NCBI RefSeq assembly: GCF_007830615.1
Contig: NZ_VLLI01000016.1
Span: forward strand, 1 to 64,000
DNA from: Mucilaginibacter frigoritolerans
GTDB taxonomy: Bacteria; Bacteroidota; Bacteroidia; Sphingobacteriales; Sphingobacteriaceae
DNA length: 64,000 nucleotides
Direction of reading: 5' to 3'
Shown here: positions 20,783 through 30,271 of the stretch, piece after piece
How positions within the stretch are numbered: position 1 is the first letter of the stretch
Layout: each line of letters begins with the position of its first letter
Notes under the pieces: model-generated
The model's input: only the letters and a program-made list of their open reading frames with translations
Databases searched by the model: none
Told to the model about the DNA's origin: nothing
Translations under genes and position numbers: made by a program

Positions 20783-21616
20783 TTATTTGCTCTTGTTTAA
20801 GGAAATGTACCTTGTGGGCGAAATTTTAAAATATTGGCTAAAAGAGGATGAAAAGTAGGCTACGGAACTAAACCCTACCTGATAGGCAATTTCCGAAATG
20901 TTATGACTGGTAGTGGTGAGTAACTCTGCTGCTTTTTCAAGGCGGAAAATGCGAATAAACTCCTTAACCGACAGGCCCGTAATAATTTTTATTTTACGGT
21001 AAGTCTGGGCCCTGCTCATTCCAATGGCTCTGGCAAAATCATTTGCCTCAAAGGCCGAATTACTTATGTTCTGTTCAATGGTTGCGTAAGCTTTCCGCAA
21101 AAGTAATTCGTCAGTATTGGTAAGCCCGGTTTTATTGTGCGAGAGCCGGCGTCCATTTAAAAAATTATTCAGCAATAGCTTTCTTGATTTTATCAGGTTA
21201 CCCACCCGGGCTCTTAGAATGTCAAAACTGAAGGGCTTTGTTACATAATGATCGGCACCATTCTTTAATCCCCTAAGTAAACTATTTTCGTCATCATAAC
21301 CCGTAATTAGTACTATAGGTATATGGCTGGTGCGTAGGTCTTCCTTTAATAGCTTACATAATTTTATGCCGTTTATACCCGGCAATTGTATATCGCTTAT
21401 AATTACATCGGGTATAGCTGTAATAGTTTTTTCAAAGCCTGTTAAACCATCTTCTGAATCCATAATGCGATAATAATCTTTAAATTCATCTTTTATTACC
21501 ATTCGCATCTCATAGTCATCTTCAATAATATGCACCAAAGGCTTCCCGTCATCGGCAGGTATTTTCCAGTGAACGTAATCAGGTAGCAATGCCCGGATAT
21601 TATTTTGATCAAACAT
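20783..21616 (-). CDS. Orphan response regulator with AraC-type DNA-binding domain
   Basis: 277 residues: a short N-terminal tail, a receiver domain (about 27-145; acidic pair in HIIEDD, phospho-acceptor Asp75 in IISDIQLPG, Lys in YVTKPF) and an AraC-type double helix-turn-helix (about 170-275). This is the same domain order as the C-terminal end of the hybrid two-component protein at 25474, but with no sensor or kinase. No histidine kinase is adjacent. It may be a free-standing regulator fed by another kinase, or a piece split from a hybrid sensor. Its N-terminal extension lacks hydrophobic segments, so the protein is cytoplasmic. Confidence 0.85.
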   Translation of the reverse strand: MFDQNNIRALLPDYVHWKIPADDGKPLVHIIEDDYEMRMVIKDEFKDYYRIMDSEDGLTGFEKTITAIPDVIISDIQLPGINGIKLCKLLKEDLRTSHIPIVLITGYDDENSLLRGLKNGADHYVTKPFSFDILRARVGNLIKSRKLLLNNFLNGRRLSHNKTGLTNTDELLLRKAYATIEQNISNSAFEANDFARAIGMSRAQTYRKIKIITGLSVKEFIRIFRLEKAAELLTTTSHNISEIAYQVGFSSVAYFSSSFSQYFKISPTRYISLNKSK

Positions 21617-21763
21617 AAGTAGGTTTTACAGAGCAGAACGCCCTTTGTATTTATAAAGGTAATGATATTTTTACATGTAATTAAGACAGTTTTATTGAAA
21701 AAAGCTATTTTGCTTTCCTGATATAACTTTTAATGGTTAAAATTGACTAACCAATTCGTATCC

Positions 21764-22231
21764 GTGAAAAAATTTATTAACCTTGGAGTGTTGCTATGCT
21801 TTATTATTTATGGGTGCAAAAAAGAGAGCAACCCTACTGAGGATGTGCATAAAGATATGCTTGCAGCCGTTAACGCATTAAGAAGTACGGGCTGCACTTG
21901 CGGTACAACCTATATGCCACCAGTACCGGCAGTTAAATGGAACAGCGATCTTGAAGCTGCTGCTGCTGCTCATGCAAAAGATATGTTTGTTAATAATTAC
22001 TTTAATCATATAGCGCCTGATGGCTCTTCACCAATACAGAGGGCCCTGCAAGCAGGCTACACAGGAATGTATATAGGCGAAAATATTGGAACCGGTTACA
22101 ACGATGTTCAACAGGTAATGGCTGCCTGGACAAAAAGTGAAGATCATTGCAGAGCGATGATGGATAGCACCTATGTAGACTTGGGTGCCGCAAGGTATAA
22201 TACCATTTGGGTGCAGGAATTTGGGAGGTAA
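21764..22231 (+). CDS. SCP/CAP-domain (PR-1-like) lipoprotein
   Basis: A protein of about 155 residues starting at a GTG codon (21764), chosen over the upstream TTG at 21743 because it gives a clean lipoprotein signal (KKFINLGVLLCFIIYGC, lipid Cys18). The mature part is a CAP domain: MLAAVNALRS, AAAHAKDMFVNNYFNHIAPDG, GENIGTGY, and HCRAMMDSTYVDLGAA. The CAP cavity His residues are present. Bacterial CAP proteins bind or cleave extracellular ligands, but their roles are mostly unknown. It is divergent from the response regulator. Confidence 0.85.
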   Translation: MKKFINLGVLLCFIIYGCKKESNPTEDVHKDMLAAVNALRSTGCTCGTTYMPPVPAVKWNSDLEAAAAAHAKDMFVNNYFNHIAPDGSSPIQRALQAGYTGMYIGENIGTGYNDVQQVMAAWTKSEDHCRAMMDSTYVDLGAARYNTIWVQEFGR

Positions 22232-22421
22232 ACCCAGCGCTGCCGTAATAAATTATTTGTAAAACAACCACAACTGTAACAGACTATTCATCAGGCAAAT
22301 TACCTATTAGTTTATATTTATTATATCTATGAGAAACTAGTGCAAACAATTGAGCAATTAGTGAAAGGCTTTTGGATAATTATAGTTTTAATTTGGGTAA
22401 CCAATAATAAAACTTAAAATT

Positions 22422-23174
22422 ATGAAAAAAGTATTTTTATTTTCAATTGCAGCCATAGCTATGGCCTCATGTCAAAAAGAAGCTAAGGCACCTGCTCCTG
22501 TTTCTGCTAATGCCAAAGTAGAGGCAAACTGGTCGTCATCTGCACAATATGCCACTTGGAATGCAGGCAGTGGCTACTATATCGAAAACAATATATGGGG
22601 AAGTGGCGCTGGCTTTCAATCTATTTGGGCAAACTCCTACAGCAACTGGGGGGTATGGTCCGACCAGCCAAATACCAGTGGGGTAAAGTCATACCCAAAT
22701 TCAGATTATGGCGTTCATCAAACATTTAGCGGCTTACACACTGTTCAAAGCAGCTTTAATGTAACAGTTCCCAGCAGCGGTGCTGCTGCCGAAAGCACCT
22801 ATGATATATGGTGCAATAACTATGCTTATGAAATTATGATATGGGAGAACTGGACCGGTGCGGTAAATCCAATTGCCGTTGGCTATAACGGCAATGGCAC
22901 TCCAATAGCGACTTACACAAATGTAACGCCTACTTCCGGAGGCCCTACTTATACCGTTTATGTGGGCTCTAACGGAACAAATGCTGTATATTCTTTTTTA
23001 AATAATAGCCAAACATCATCTGGAACCGTTAATATAAAGGACATTCTTAATTTTATTCAGAGTAAAGGGGTAACCTTTACCACGCTGGATAAGGTTCAAT
23101 TCGGGTTTGAGATCACGTCATCAAATGGTGGTCTTAATTTCGACTGCAACAGCTATTCAGCTACTGTCAATTGA
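22422..23174 (+). CDS. GH12 family endo-glucanase / xyloglucanase lipoprotein
   Basis: A 250-residue lipoprotein (lipid Cys17 in AMASCQKE). GH12 features: ENNIWGSGAG near the N-terminus, YEIMIWENW with nucleophile Glu137, and VQFGFEITSSNGG with acid/base Glu230. The size fits a single beta-jelly-roll GH12 domain. The family makes endo-cuts in beta-1,4-glucan or xyloglucan. As a surface lipoprotein it could make the first cuts in the polymer that the GH9/GH95/GH36 PUL to the left completes. It is a single-gene transcript with a strong terminator at 23221-23265. Confidence 0.87.
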   Translation: MKKVFLFSIAAIAMASCQKEAKAPAPVSANAKVEANWSSSAQYATWNAGSGYYIENNIWGSGAGFQSIWANSYSNWGVWSDQPNTSGVKSYPNSDYGVHQTFSGLHTVQSSFNVTVPSSGAAAESTYDIWCNNYAYEIMIWENWTGAVNPIAVGYNGNGTPIATYTNVTPTSGGPTYTVYVGSNGTNAVYSFLNNSQTSSGTVNIKDILNFIQSKGVTFTTLDKVQFGFEITSSNGGLNFDCNSYSATVN

Positions 23175-23220
23175 TTTTGTAATTAATCCTATACAATTAC
23201 CTAACAATTAGTTTCAGTCA

Positions 23221-23265
23221 GTCAAAAAAAGCCTCAGTGTTTTCGACCTGAGGCTTTTGACTTTT
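23221..23265 (+). terminator. Intrinsic terminator after the GH12 gene
   Basis: Stem AAAAGCCTCAG (23227-23237) / CTGAGGCTTTT (23248-23258) with a 10-nt loop, followed by GACTTTTT. The A-run on the left arm means it could also work for the convergent GH39 gene ending at 23379. Confidence 0.85.
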
Positions 23266-23378
23266 TAAAGAGTAAAAAGAAATAATCAAATGTAAAATCT
23301 GACCAACAATTTTGAGCCAATTTCAACCTATATTGATGGGGAAAATGAGTTCCTAATAACTGATTTTTGCAAATAAGT

Positions 23379-25100
23379 TTACCAAGTGATTTTTAATAAA
23401 GTAACGCCTTGTCTTTCCAAGTCAAAATCAATTTTCGTTTCACCATTTACAGGTGTAATATATTTTGGAGAATAAGCTTCTTTTAACTGACCTGCAGCTT
23501 CCAATATCTTATACTCTTCCAGTGTTGGAGTCTTTGGTGAACCCATTTTTTTCCACACCGTATAGGCATTACTATGCGTCTGATCAATAATATATTGAGT
23601 GAGTAATACATTTCGCAGCGGAAGTCCTTTTACCAATATAGAAACAGGTGTCGACGGAACATCGGTATCATTTTTATCATGATAGTTCCAAACCAATATG
23701 GCGGTAGCATTTGTGCTTTTTGTAGCTAATGCATTTACGTCCGGCTCCTGCCCTCTTACACTCGAGTCGCGAATGGTTATATAGTTTTGCTTTGAGGTTG
23801 ACGTAGTGGTTACTCTGTTGCCTTGCATCATTCCAAACATTCTGAATACATTCAAAACAGGTTTATCAATACCATTGGTAGCAAGGTCCCTGAAACCTCT
23901 GAAATAAGGCTGATCTTCAAATTCAAATGCCCAAGTTACAGCACCTGATAGGTTAACCCCTCTTTTTGTGGCCAGGTCATAGGTACGGGTCATCACCGCT
24001 GCCGTATAGCTGGCATACATGGTGCTGTTGCGGTAGGCATATTCAGGATGAAGGTCTCCCGGGCAGGCTGCGCAACCCTCAGGATCTGATTCTCCGATAA
24101 CTATGGGCAGTTTTTTTAAAGAAGGTATAGATGAAACGATCTCAAATCCTTTGTCAATACTCCTAAGTTGGTTCCCCATATTCATCCATACAACTCCATC
24201 AATAAGTTTAGGAGCACCTTTAGCGTGAAAGGTAATAAAATCAAGCGGGGTACCCGGTTTACCGGTAACATAATTCTTCCCGCTTACAATATGCGTTAAA
24301 AACTTTTGCAGGAGTTCGCCACCCGATTTTCCATCAGGACTGGTGGTTTCTGGCCCACCTATTTTTGCAGTCGGCAATGCCCGCTTTACCGCATCTGCAG
24401 TATAGTCATATAATTTAATGTATTCGTCCGTGTTTCCTTTCCAGTAAAAGGTTAAATCAGGCTCATTCCATACCTCCCAGTACCAGCTCTCTACTTCTGT
24501 TTTGCCATAACGTTGCACAGAATGCTTCACCCATTGAAAAACCAGTTCAGCCCATTTTTCATAGCTCTTTGGAGGATATGGCCATCCCGAATAATGTTTC
24601 GGTTTTGTTTTATCCAATTGAGTTTCTTCACTTACGGACCCTGGATTAACGGACAGCGCCTCTGGCATGAAGCCTATTTCGGCAATTGGTTTCATACCAC
24701 GCTGAATATAGGTATCAAAAATACTGTCAATAATTTTCCAGTTATAAACCGGTTTTCCATTGGAGTCCTCGGTATAAGCATTGGTTGAACTCCATTTTAA
24801 ACCTGGGATAGCATCGCCGCTGGTCAGCATATTATGAGCTCTCACATTTACCCTTACCGGGCTTAAAGCAGCAATTTCTGTCAGTAATTTTTTCCCATCT
24901 TTCATATAGGTATAGTTTGCTTCATCATATCCGAAATACTCCCAGATCGGGGGCAGACGTCCCTCTGTTTGTAATAAATTTACATCAATAGAAACTGTAG
25001 GAGTTTTAGATTGTCCATAGCCACCTAATGATATTGATAACAGAATAAGGAAGAAAAAACACCTTGAAATAATTTTGGAGCTCATAATATTTTGTTTCAT
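23379..25100 (-). CDS. GH39 family glycoside hydrolase (beta-xylosidase-like)
   Basis: A 573-residue secreted enzyme (signal peptide ending GGYGQS). Clan GH-A barrel with YWEVWNEPDLTFYW (acid/base Glu213) and VIGESDPEG (probable nucleophile Glu337), and the family-typical IAEIGFMPEALS. It is transcribed away from the hybrid sensor gene, with which it shares a 350-bp promoter region. A second GH39 (38202-39782) is the same fold with a shorter sequence. Likely activity: removal of beta-xylose from xylan fragments. Confidence 0.85.
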   Translation of the reverse strand: MKQNIMSSKIISRCFFFLILLSISLGGYGQSKTPTVSIDVNLLQTEGRLPPIWEYFGYDEANYTYMKDGKKLLTEIAALSPVRVNVRAHNMLTSGDAIPGLKWSSTNAYTEDSNGKPVYNWKIIDSIFDTYIQRGMKPIAEIGFMPEALSVNPGSVSEETQLDKTKPKHYSGWPYPPKSYEKWAELVFQWVKHSVQRYGKTEVESWYWEVWNEPDLTFYWKGNTDEYIKLYDYTADAVKRALPTAKIGGPETTSPDGKSGGELLQKFLTHIVSGKNYVTGKPGTPLDFITFHAKGAPKLIDGVVWMNMGNQLRSIDKGFEIVSSIPSLKKLPIVIGESDPEGCAACPGDLHPEYAYRNSTMYASYTAAVMTRTYDLATKRGVNLSGAVTWAFEFEDQPYFRGFRDLATNGIDKPVLNVFRMFGMMQGNRVTTTSTSKQNYITIRDSSVRGQEPDVNALATKSTNATAILVWNYHDKNDTDVPSTPVSILVKGLPLRNVLLTQYIIDQTHSNAYTVWKKMGSPKTPTLEEYKILEAAGQLKEAYSPKYITPVNGETKIDFDLERQGVTLLKITW

Positions 25101-25473
25101 TGAAATTCGATTGGTGATGGCCTTTCTTATATTTTAAACAATTATACTCAAAGTCTATATTCAATTACCGTTACATTTTCATATCGCAAAGCTTTAAAAT
25201 TTGGAATGAGCCGCCATCCTGATTTTCTAAAGTTGCTGATAGGTGATTAGGTTACTATTTTGTCTTCATTTAATTTTTCATACTTGCAGCTGCCCGTTAT
25301 TTTTTAAAAAATGTTATAACTACAATTGAAGCTAAAACAGACATGTTTTTCATTTTATGACAGCGAATTTATTTACAAACAGATATTACGTGTTTATATT
25401 ACAATTATACTAACTTAGTGTAAACCAATCATAAATATAGGCACCAATTTTGAACTATTTCAACCGTACCCCA
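25101..25473. other. Divergent promoter region, GH39 / hybrid sensor
   Basis: About 370 AT-rich bp between divergently transcribed genes. No repeat or hairpin stands out. It must hold both promoters. Confidence 0.5.
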
Positions 25474-28400
25474 ATGCGCATAAAGTGTTATGTTCTGCTT
25501 GCATTCATGTTTTTTACATGCGTCTGGTCTTTTGCGCAAAGCAGCCAATACCAATTTTCACACCTGGGTATAAGTGATGGCCTGTCACACAACCAGGTTA
25601 ACTGTATTTATAAAGATTCTGAGGGCTTCATGTGGTTTGGTACAGCATCGGGCCTTAACCGTTACGATGGTTATAACTTTAAAGTATTTAAGCATGATGC
25701 TGATAATAAAAACTCTCTCCTCGACGATTTTATAACTAATATTTTCGAAGGACCTGATAAAAAATTGTATATATCAACACGCACAGGGTATTGTTTTTAT
25801 GATCCGGAAACAGAGCAGTTTAATAGCGATATGTCATTATTACTCGGACCTTTAAAACTTCCAAATTATCCCGTTATCTCAAAAATAGTGCGGAATAATC
25901 ACGGAGATTTTTGGTTTTTGTGTCCCGATTCAGGCATTTACAGGTATAATACCTTAAGCAGGCAGACAAAACGTTACTATCATAATATAAAATCTAAACC
26001 TTCTCTGTACTCGAGTACTGTTGCAGATCTTAGTGAAGATGCAAAAGGCAATATATGGCTGGTTTATTATGACGGCACAGTTGAGATGTTTAATATTAAA
26101 CTTAATAAAATTACCTATCGTACTAATGTTTTTACTAGGGTAAGTAGAAATACAAACAACTATTATTCCATAACCGTAGATCGGGACAATGATTTGTGGC
26201 TTTATGCATCCAACGTAAATATGGGTGTATACTATTACAGCCCCTCAACGGGCATATTCAGACATATCAATAAGGAAACTAGAGAAACAAAGTTAAAGTC
26301 GAATATCATTAATAATATTGTTCAGGCCGATAACGGACTTATATGGATAGCTACTGATCACGGGGGCATAAACGTACTGGATAAAAAGAACTTCAAAATT
26401 ACTTATTTATTAAATCGGGAAGACGATGCTAAATCGTTAAGGCAAAACAGCGTAATGCTTTATAAGGATAATACCGGTATTATGTGGGCCGGCACTTTTA
26501 AAGAAGGGATAAGTTATTACCATAACAATATTATCAGGTTTCCGCTCTATAGGCATTTTGCCTCAGACCCAGGTAGTTTGAGTTTTGAAGACGTTGACAA
26601 ATTTGTTGAAGACAAGCTAGGGAATTTGTGGATTGGCACTAATGGTGGCGGTTTAATTTATTATAACCGTAAAACGGGAAAGTTTAAGCAGTATAAATAC
26701 GATCCGGGAAATCCGAATAGCTTAAGCAATGATATTATTGTTAGCTTATGCATTGATCATAACCAAAAATTATGGATAGGTACCTATTTTGGGGGACTTG
26801 ATTGTTTTGACGGAAACAGCTTTACACATTATAAGCACGATGATAAGGTGCCAACCAGTATTGCTGATGACAGAGTATGGAATATCCTTGAAGATTCAAG
26901 GCACCGGTTATGGATAGGAACGTTTGCAGGTGGCCTGGAAATTTTTGACAATTCAAAAAAGATATTCTATCACCCCTTTAAGCAAACTGAGATCAGATGC
27001 CCTTATATATCCTCGATTTTTGAAGATAAGGATGGGAATATTTGGGTAGGTGGGTATTTTGGTATTGATGTTATAATGAAAGAAGGCAACCGTGTGATTC
27101 ATTATAAACGAAATGCGAACAATGAAAATAGCTTAATAGATGATAATATAAATTGTATTAATCAGGATAGCCGCGGGCTAATATGGATAGGAACACGGGC
27201 TGGATTGAATATATTAAATCCTAAAACAAAGAGGTTTACTCCGCTTACCAAAAAAAACGGCCTTCCTGATAACTCAATATTAGATATACTGGAGGACAAT
27301 AAAGGAGCGATGTGGTTAAGCTCATCAAACGGTTTGTGCCGAATAACAATGTCCCCCAGCAATGGTACCTATAGTTTTCAGTTTGAAAACTTTGATGAAA
27401 CAGATGGCCTGCAAGGACGGGAGTTTAATGTAAACGCAGCCCTAAAAACCAGTAAGGGCGAACTGATATTTGGTGGCGGCCATGGATTCAATATTTTTGA
27501 TCCATTAAGTATACAGCCTAATACTAATAAACCTGAATTAATTTTCACCGATTTTCTGCTATTTAATAAAAGCATAGCAGCTAATGAGGCGGTTAATGGG
27601 CATGTTATACTGTCAAAAGCCATTTCGGCGACCCGGTCAATAACGCTTAACCATAGCGAGAATGTTTTTACTATTGAGTTTGCTGCATTGAATTTTTTTA
27701 ATCCTCACAAGGTGAAGCATCAGTATATGATGGAAGGATTTGACAAAGGATGGCTTAATGCTGATAATGCAACGCGCAAGGCAACCTACACCAATCTTGA
27801 CGGTGGCGATTATACATTTAAGGTGCGGGCCTCAAATTCAGAGGGTGCATGGAATCCCAATTATATAGCTTTAAGGATAAAGGTACAGCCCCCATTCTGG
27901 AAATCGCCAGTAGCATATATTAGTTATGTAATGCTGATTTTTGGAATACTTTTTCTGATCCGTCAGCGGGGGATACAAAAGATAAAGAGAAAGTTCATTG
28001 CCGAACAGGAAAAGCAGGAAACAAAACTTATTATTGAACAGGAAAGGAAAGAGGTTAAGCGTATGCATGAGCTTGACATGATGAAGATTAAGTTTTTTAC
28101 CAATGTAAGTCACGAATTCAGAACGCCTTTATCCCTGATAATGGCGCCGGTTGATAAAATGCTTAATCATACAACTGATGTTGACCAGAAGCAACAGCTA
28201 ACCATGATCAGAAAAAACGCCAAACGATTATTAAACCTTGTAAATCAATTGCTTGATTTACGTAAAATGGAAATACAGGAATTAAAATTGCATAATAAGC
28301 CCGGCGATATTGTTAAATTCATTAAAGAAATCTCTTTGTCGTTTACAAATATAGCAGATGAAAAAGGTATTGGTTTTGTATTTGATACAGAGTTGGAAAC

Positions 28401-29679
28401 CTTAATAACAAGTTTCGATCATGATAAGATAGAAAGAATATTATTTAACCTGCTTTCTAACGCTTTTAAGTTCACTCCAATGGGTGGCCATGTAAGTGTT
28501 TTACTTAATATGGTATACAACAGATCGATGGTTGAATCTCAGCTACTTGAAATTAAGGTTATTGATACCGGTATTGGCATCCCTTTTGAAAAGCACGATA
28601 AGATATTTGAAAGATTTTATCAGCATGATATACCTGAGTCATTACTTAACCAGGGCAGTGGTATTGGCCTTGCAATAGCCCGGGAATTTGTTAAGATGCA
28701 TAAGGGAGAAATAATAGTTGAAAGTGAGCCTGGGCACGGGAGCTGTTTTATAATTCAGTTACCGCTACCTATACAAGAAAACTTAGTGTCTACCTTAACA
28801 GATATTGATACAATTGAAAGTGAAGAACTGAATATCCCACTAATTGAAGAAGACAAAGCAGGACTTAAACATCAATATGCAAACAAAAAACCTGTAGTAT
28901 TACTGGTGGAGGACAATGAGGATTTTCGTTTTTATTTAAAAGGCAACCTAAAAAACATATTTTCAGTTATTGAAGCCTCAAATGGTAAGGAAGGATGGCA
29001 AAAGGCCTTATCACATCATCCTGATATTATGGTTAGCGATATCAGCATGCCCGAAATGAATGGCATAGATCTTTGCAAAAAAATAAAAGATGATAAACGC
29101 ACTTCGCACATCCCGATCATTTTATTAACGGCTTTAACCGGTGAAGAGGAACAGTTAAAAGGATTGGAAATTGGTGCCAATGATTATATGACCAAACCCT
29201 TCAACTTTGAAATACTGCTTTCAAAAATTAAAAACCTGCTAATCTTGCAGGATACCTTTAAACGTACTTATAAAAAACAAATGGATATACAACTACAAGA
29301 AGTTGCCATTCAATCCAATGATGAGAAACTTTTAAGAAATATAGTTGAATATATCGAACAAAATATTTTAAACTATAACCTTTCTGTTGAAGAATTAAGC
29401 CGCCAGATGAACATGAGCCGGGGATCACTTTATAAAAAGGTTTTAATGCTTACAGGAAAATCGCCCCTTGAATTTATTCGATCAATAAGATTAAAAAAAG
29501 CAGTTTATTTACTGGAGAACAGCCAGATGAGCATAAGCCAGATAACTTACGAAGTTGGCTTTAATACGCCCAAATATTTCACAAAATTATTTAAGGAAGA
29601 ATATAATATCCTCCCGTCTGCATACGTTAGCTCCATTCGTCAAAAAAGAATCCTGGCAGAAACGGGAAGCAAAGAATAA
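25474..29679 (+). CDS. Hybrid two-component system sensor/regulator (HTCS) of PUL 2
   Basis: About 1401 residues from the ATG at 25474; a TTG at 25450 would add eight residues before a good signal peptide and is less likely. Order: signal peptide; periplasmic two-component-propeller repeats (about 25-720, repeated GLIWIGTxxGGLN-like units); Y_Y_Y domain (about 725-800); one membrane helix (about 809-830); HisKA with His880 in VSHEFRTP; HATPase (about 985-1100); receiver with Asp1189 in MVSDISMPEMNG; AraC-type HTH (about 1285-1390). It senses an oligosaccharide in the periplasm and activates the susCD-enzyme cluster that follows. Confidence 0.95.
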   Translation: MRIKCYVLLAFMFFTCVWSFAQSSQYQFSHLGISDGLSHNQVNCIYKDSEGFMWFGTASGLNRYDGYNFKVFKHDADNKNSLLDDFITNIFEGPDKKLYISTRTGYCFYDPETEQFNSDMSLLLGPLKLPNYPVISKIVRNNHGDFWFLCPDSGIYRYNTLSRQTKRYYHNIKSKPSLYSSTVADLSEDAKGNIWLVYYDGTVEMFNIKLNKITYRTNVFTRVSRNTNNYYSITVDRDNDLWLYASNVNMGVYYYSPSTGIFRHINKETRETKLKSNIINNIVQADNGLIWIATDHGGINVLDKKNFKITYLLNREDDAKSLRQNSVMLYKDNTGIMWAGTFKEGISYYHNNIIRFPLYRHFASDPGSLSFEDVDKFVEDKLGNLWIGTNGGGLIYYNRKTGKFKQYKYDPGNPNSLSNDIIVSLCIDHNQKLWIGTYFGGLDCFDGNSFTHYKHDDKVPTSIADDRVWNILEDSRHRLWIGTFAGGLEIFDNSKKIFYHPFKQTEIRCPYISSIFEDKDGNIWVGGYFGIDVIMKEGNRVIHYKRNANNENSLIDDNINCINQDSRGLIWIGTRAGLNILNPKTKRFTPLTKKNGLPDNSILDILEDNKGAMWLSSSNGLCRITMSPSNGTYSFQFENFDETDGLQGREFNVNAALKTSKGELIFGGGHGFNIFDPLSIQPNTNKPELIFTDFLLFNKSIAANEAVNGHVILSKAISATRSITLNHSENVFTIEFAALNFFNPHKVKHQYMMEGFDKGWLNADNATRKATYTNLDGGDYTFKVRASNSEGAWNPNYIALRIKVQPPFWKSPVAYISYVMLIFGILFLIRQRGIQKIKRKFIAEQEKQETKLIIEQERKEVKRMHELDMMKIKFFTNVSHEFRTPLSLIMAPVDKMLNHTTDVDQKQQLTMIRKNAKRLLNLVNQLLDLRKMEIQELKLHNKPGDIVKFIKEISLSFTNIADEKGIGFVFDTELETLITSFDHDKIERILFNLLSNAFKFTPMGGHVSVLLNMVYNRSMVESQLLEIKVIDTGIGIPFEKHDKIFERFYQHDIPESLLNQGSGIGLAIAREFVKMHKGEIIVESEPGHGSCFIIQLPLPIQENLVSTLTDIDTIESEELNIPLIEEDKAGLKHQYANKKPVVLLVEDNEDFRFYLKGNLKNIFSVIEASNGKEGWQKALSHHPDIMVSDISMPEMNGIDLCKKIKDDKRTSHIPIILLTALTGEEEQLKGLEIGANDYMTKPFNFEILLSKIKNLLILQDTFKRTYKKQMDIQLQEVAIQSNDEKLLRNIVEYIEQNILNYNLSVEELSRQMNMSRGSLYKKVLMLTGKSPLEFIRSIRLKKAVYLLENSQMSISQITYEVGFNTPKYFTKLFKEEYNILPSAYVSSIRQKRILAETGSKE

Positions 29680-29857
29680 CAAATAGATTTTTTTTCTGAT
29701 TCATTTTAAGAATCTTCTTCAAAATGCCGTGATAGACCTGTGTCGTTAAGTAACATTTTTGTTATTATTTCACTTCAAATTTCATGAAAACACATCCAAA
29801 AATGGATAGTTAATTAAATAAAAACAATTTAACTATCTTATTTTCAATACATTAAAT

Positions 29858-29894
29858 AGATTTGAACATTTGGTCTATATTCATGTTCAAATCT
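29858..29894. promoter_or_regulatory. Inverted repeat, candidate HTCS operator
   Basis: AGATTTGAACAT (29858-29869) is repeated as ATGTTCAAATCT (29883-29894) across a 13-nt spacer. Perfect 12-bp arms in the region controlled by the HTCS make it a candidate binding site for the AraC domain. It could instead form an RNA hairpin. Confidence 0.5.
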
Positions 29895-30079
29895 GCCATC
29901 CCATTTTTTAAAACTGTCATAGTTTCATTCCCAAGAATATCTGTTCAACACAGTGAATTAAGATTACTGCTTTGAACTTATCTGTCCAATTATAAGCTAA
30001 CAACCCTAACCAGGTTAATTTATTTTTTTACTATGCTGAAAATTTTACTTACCAAACGGTATAAGTTTTTTCTATACCC

Positions 30080-30105
30080 TATTCCCGCAATCGATTGCGG
30101 GAATA
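30080..30105. repeat. 26-bp perfect palindrome
   Basis: The left half TATTCCCGCAATC is followed directly by its reverse complement GATTGCGGGAATA. No T-run follows on either strand, so it is not a plain intrinsic terminator. It could be a dispersed palindromic repeat or an mRNA leader hairpin 167 bp before susC. Confidence 0.6.
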
Positions 30106-30271
30106 AAAATGAGGCATAAGAGCATCTTTAAAAATCGCTTTTAAACTCCTTCCATTACTATTCCAATTATAGTATTAAAACCAATAATAAATTATGAATG
30201 AAAATTAAAACACAATCAAACCAAAGAATTATGAACCAATTATTTACCAATTTTTAAAATTCCTGTATAAA

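Larger units (their letters stand above)
29680..30271. other. Regulatory region between HTCS and susC of PUL 2
   Basis: 592 bp without genes. It holds a 12-bp perfect inverted repeat (29858-29894) and a 26-bp perfect palindrome (30080-30105), listed separately. The susC promoter is expected here. Confidence 0.6.
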
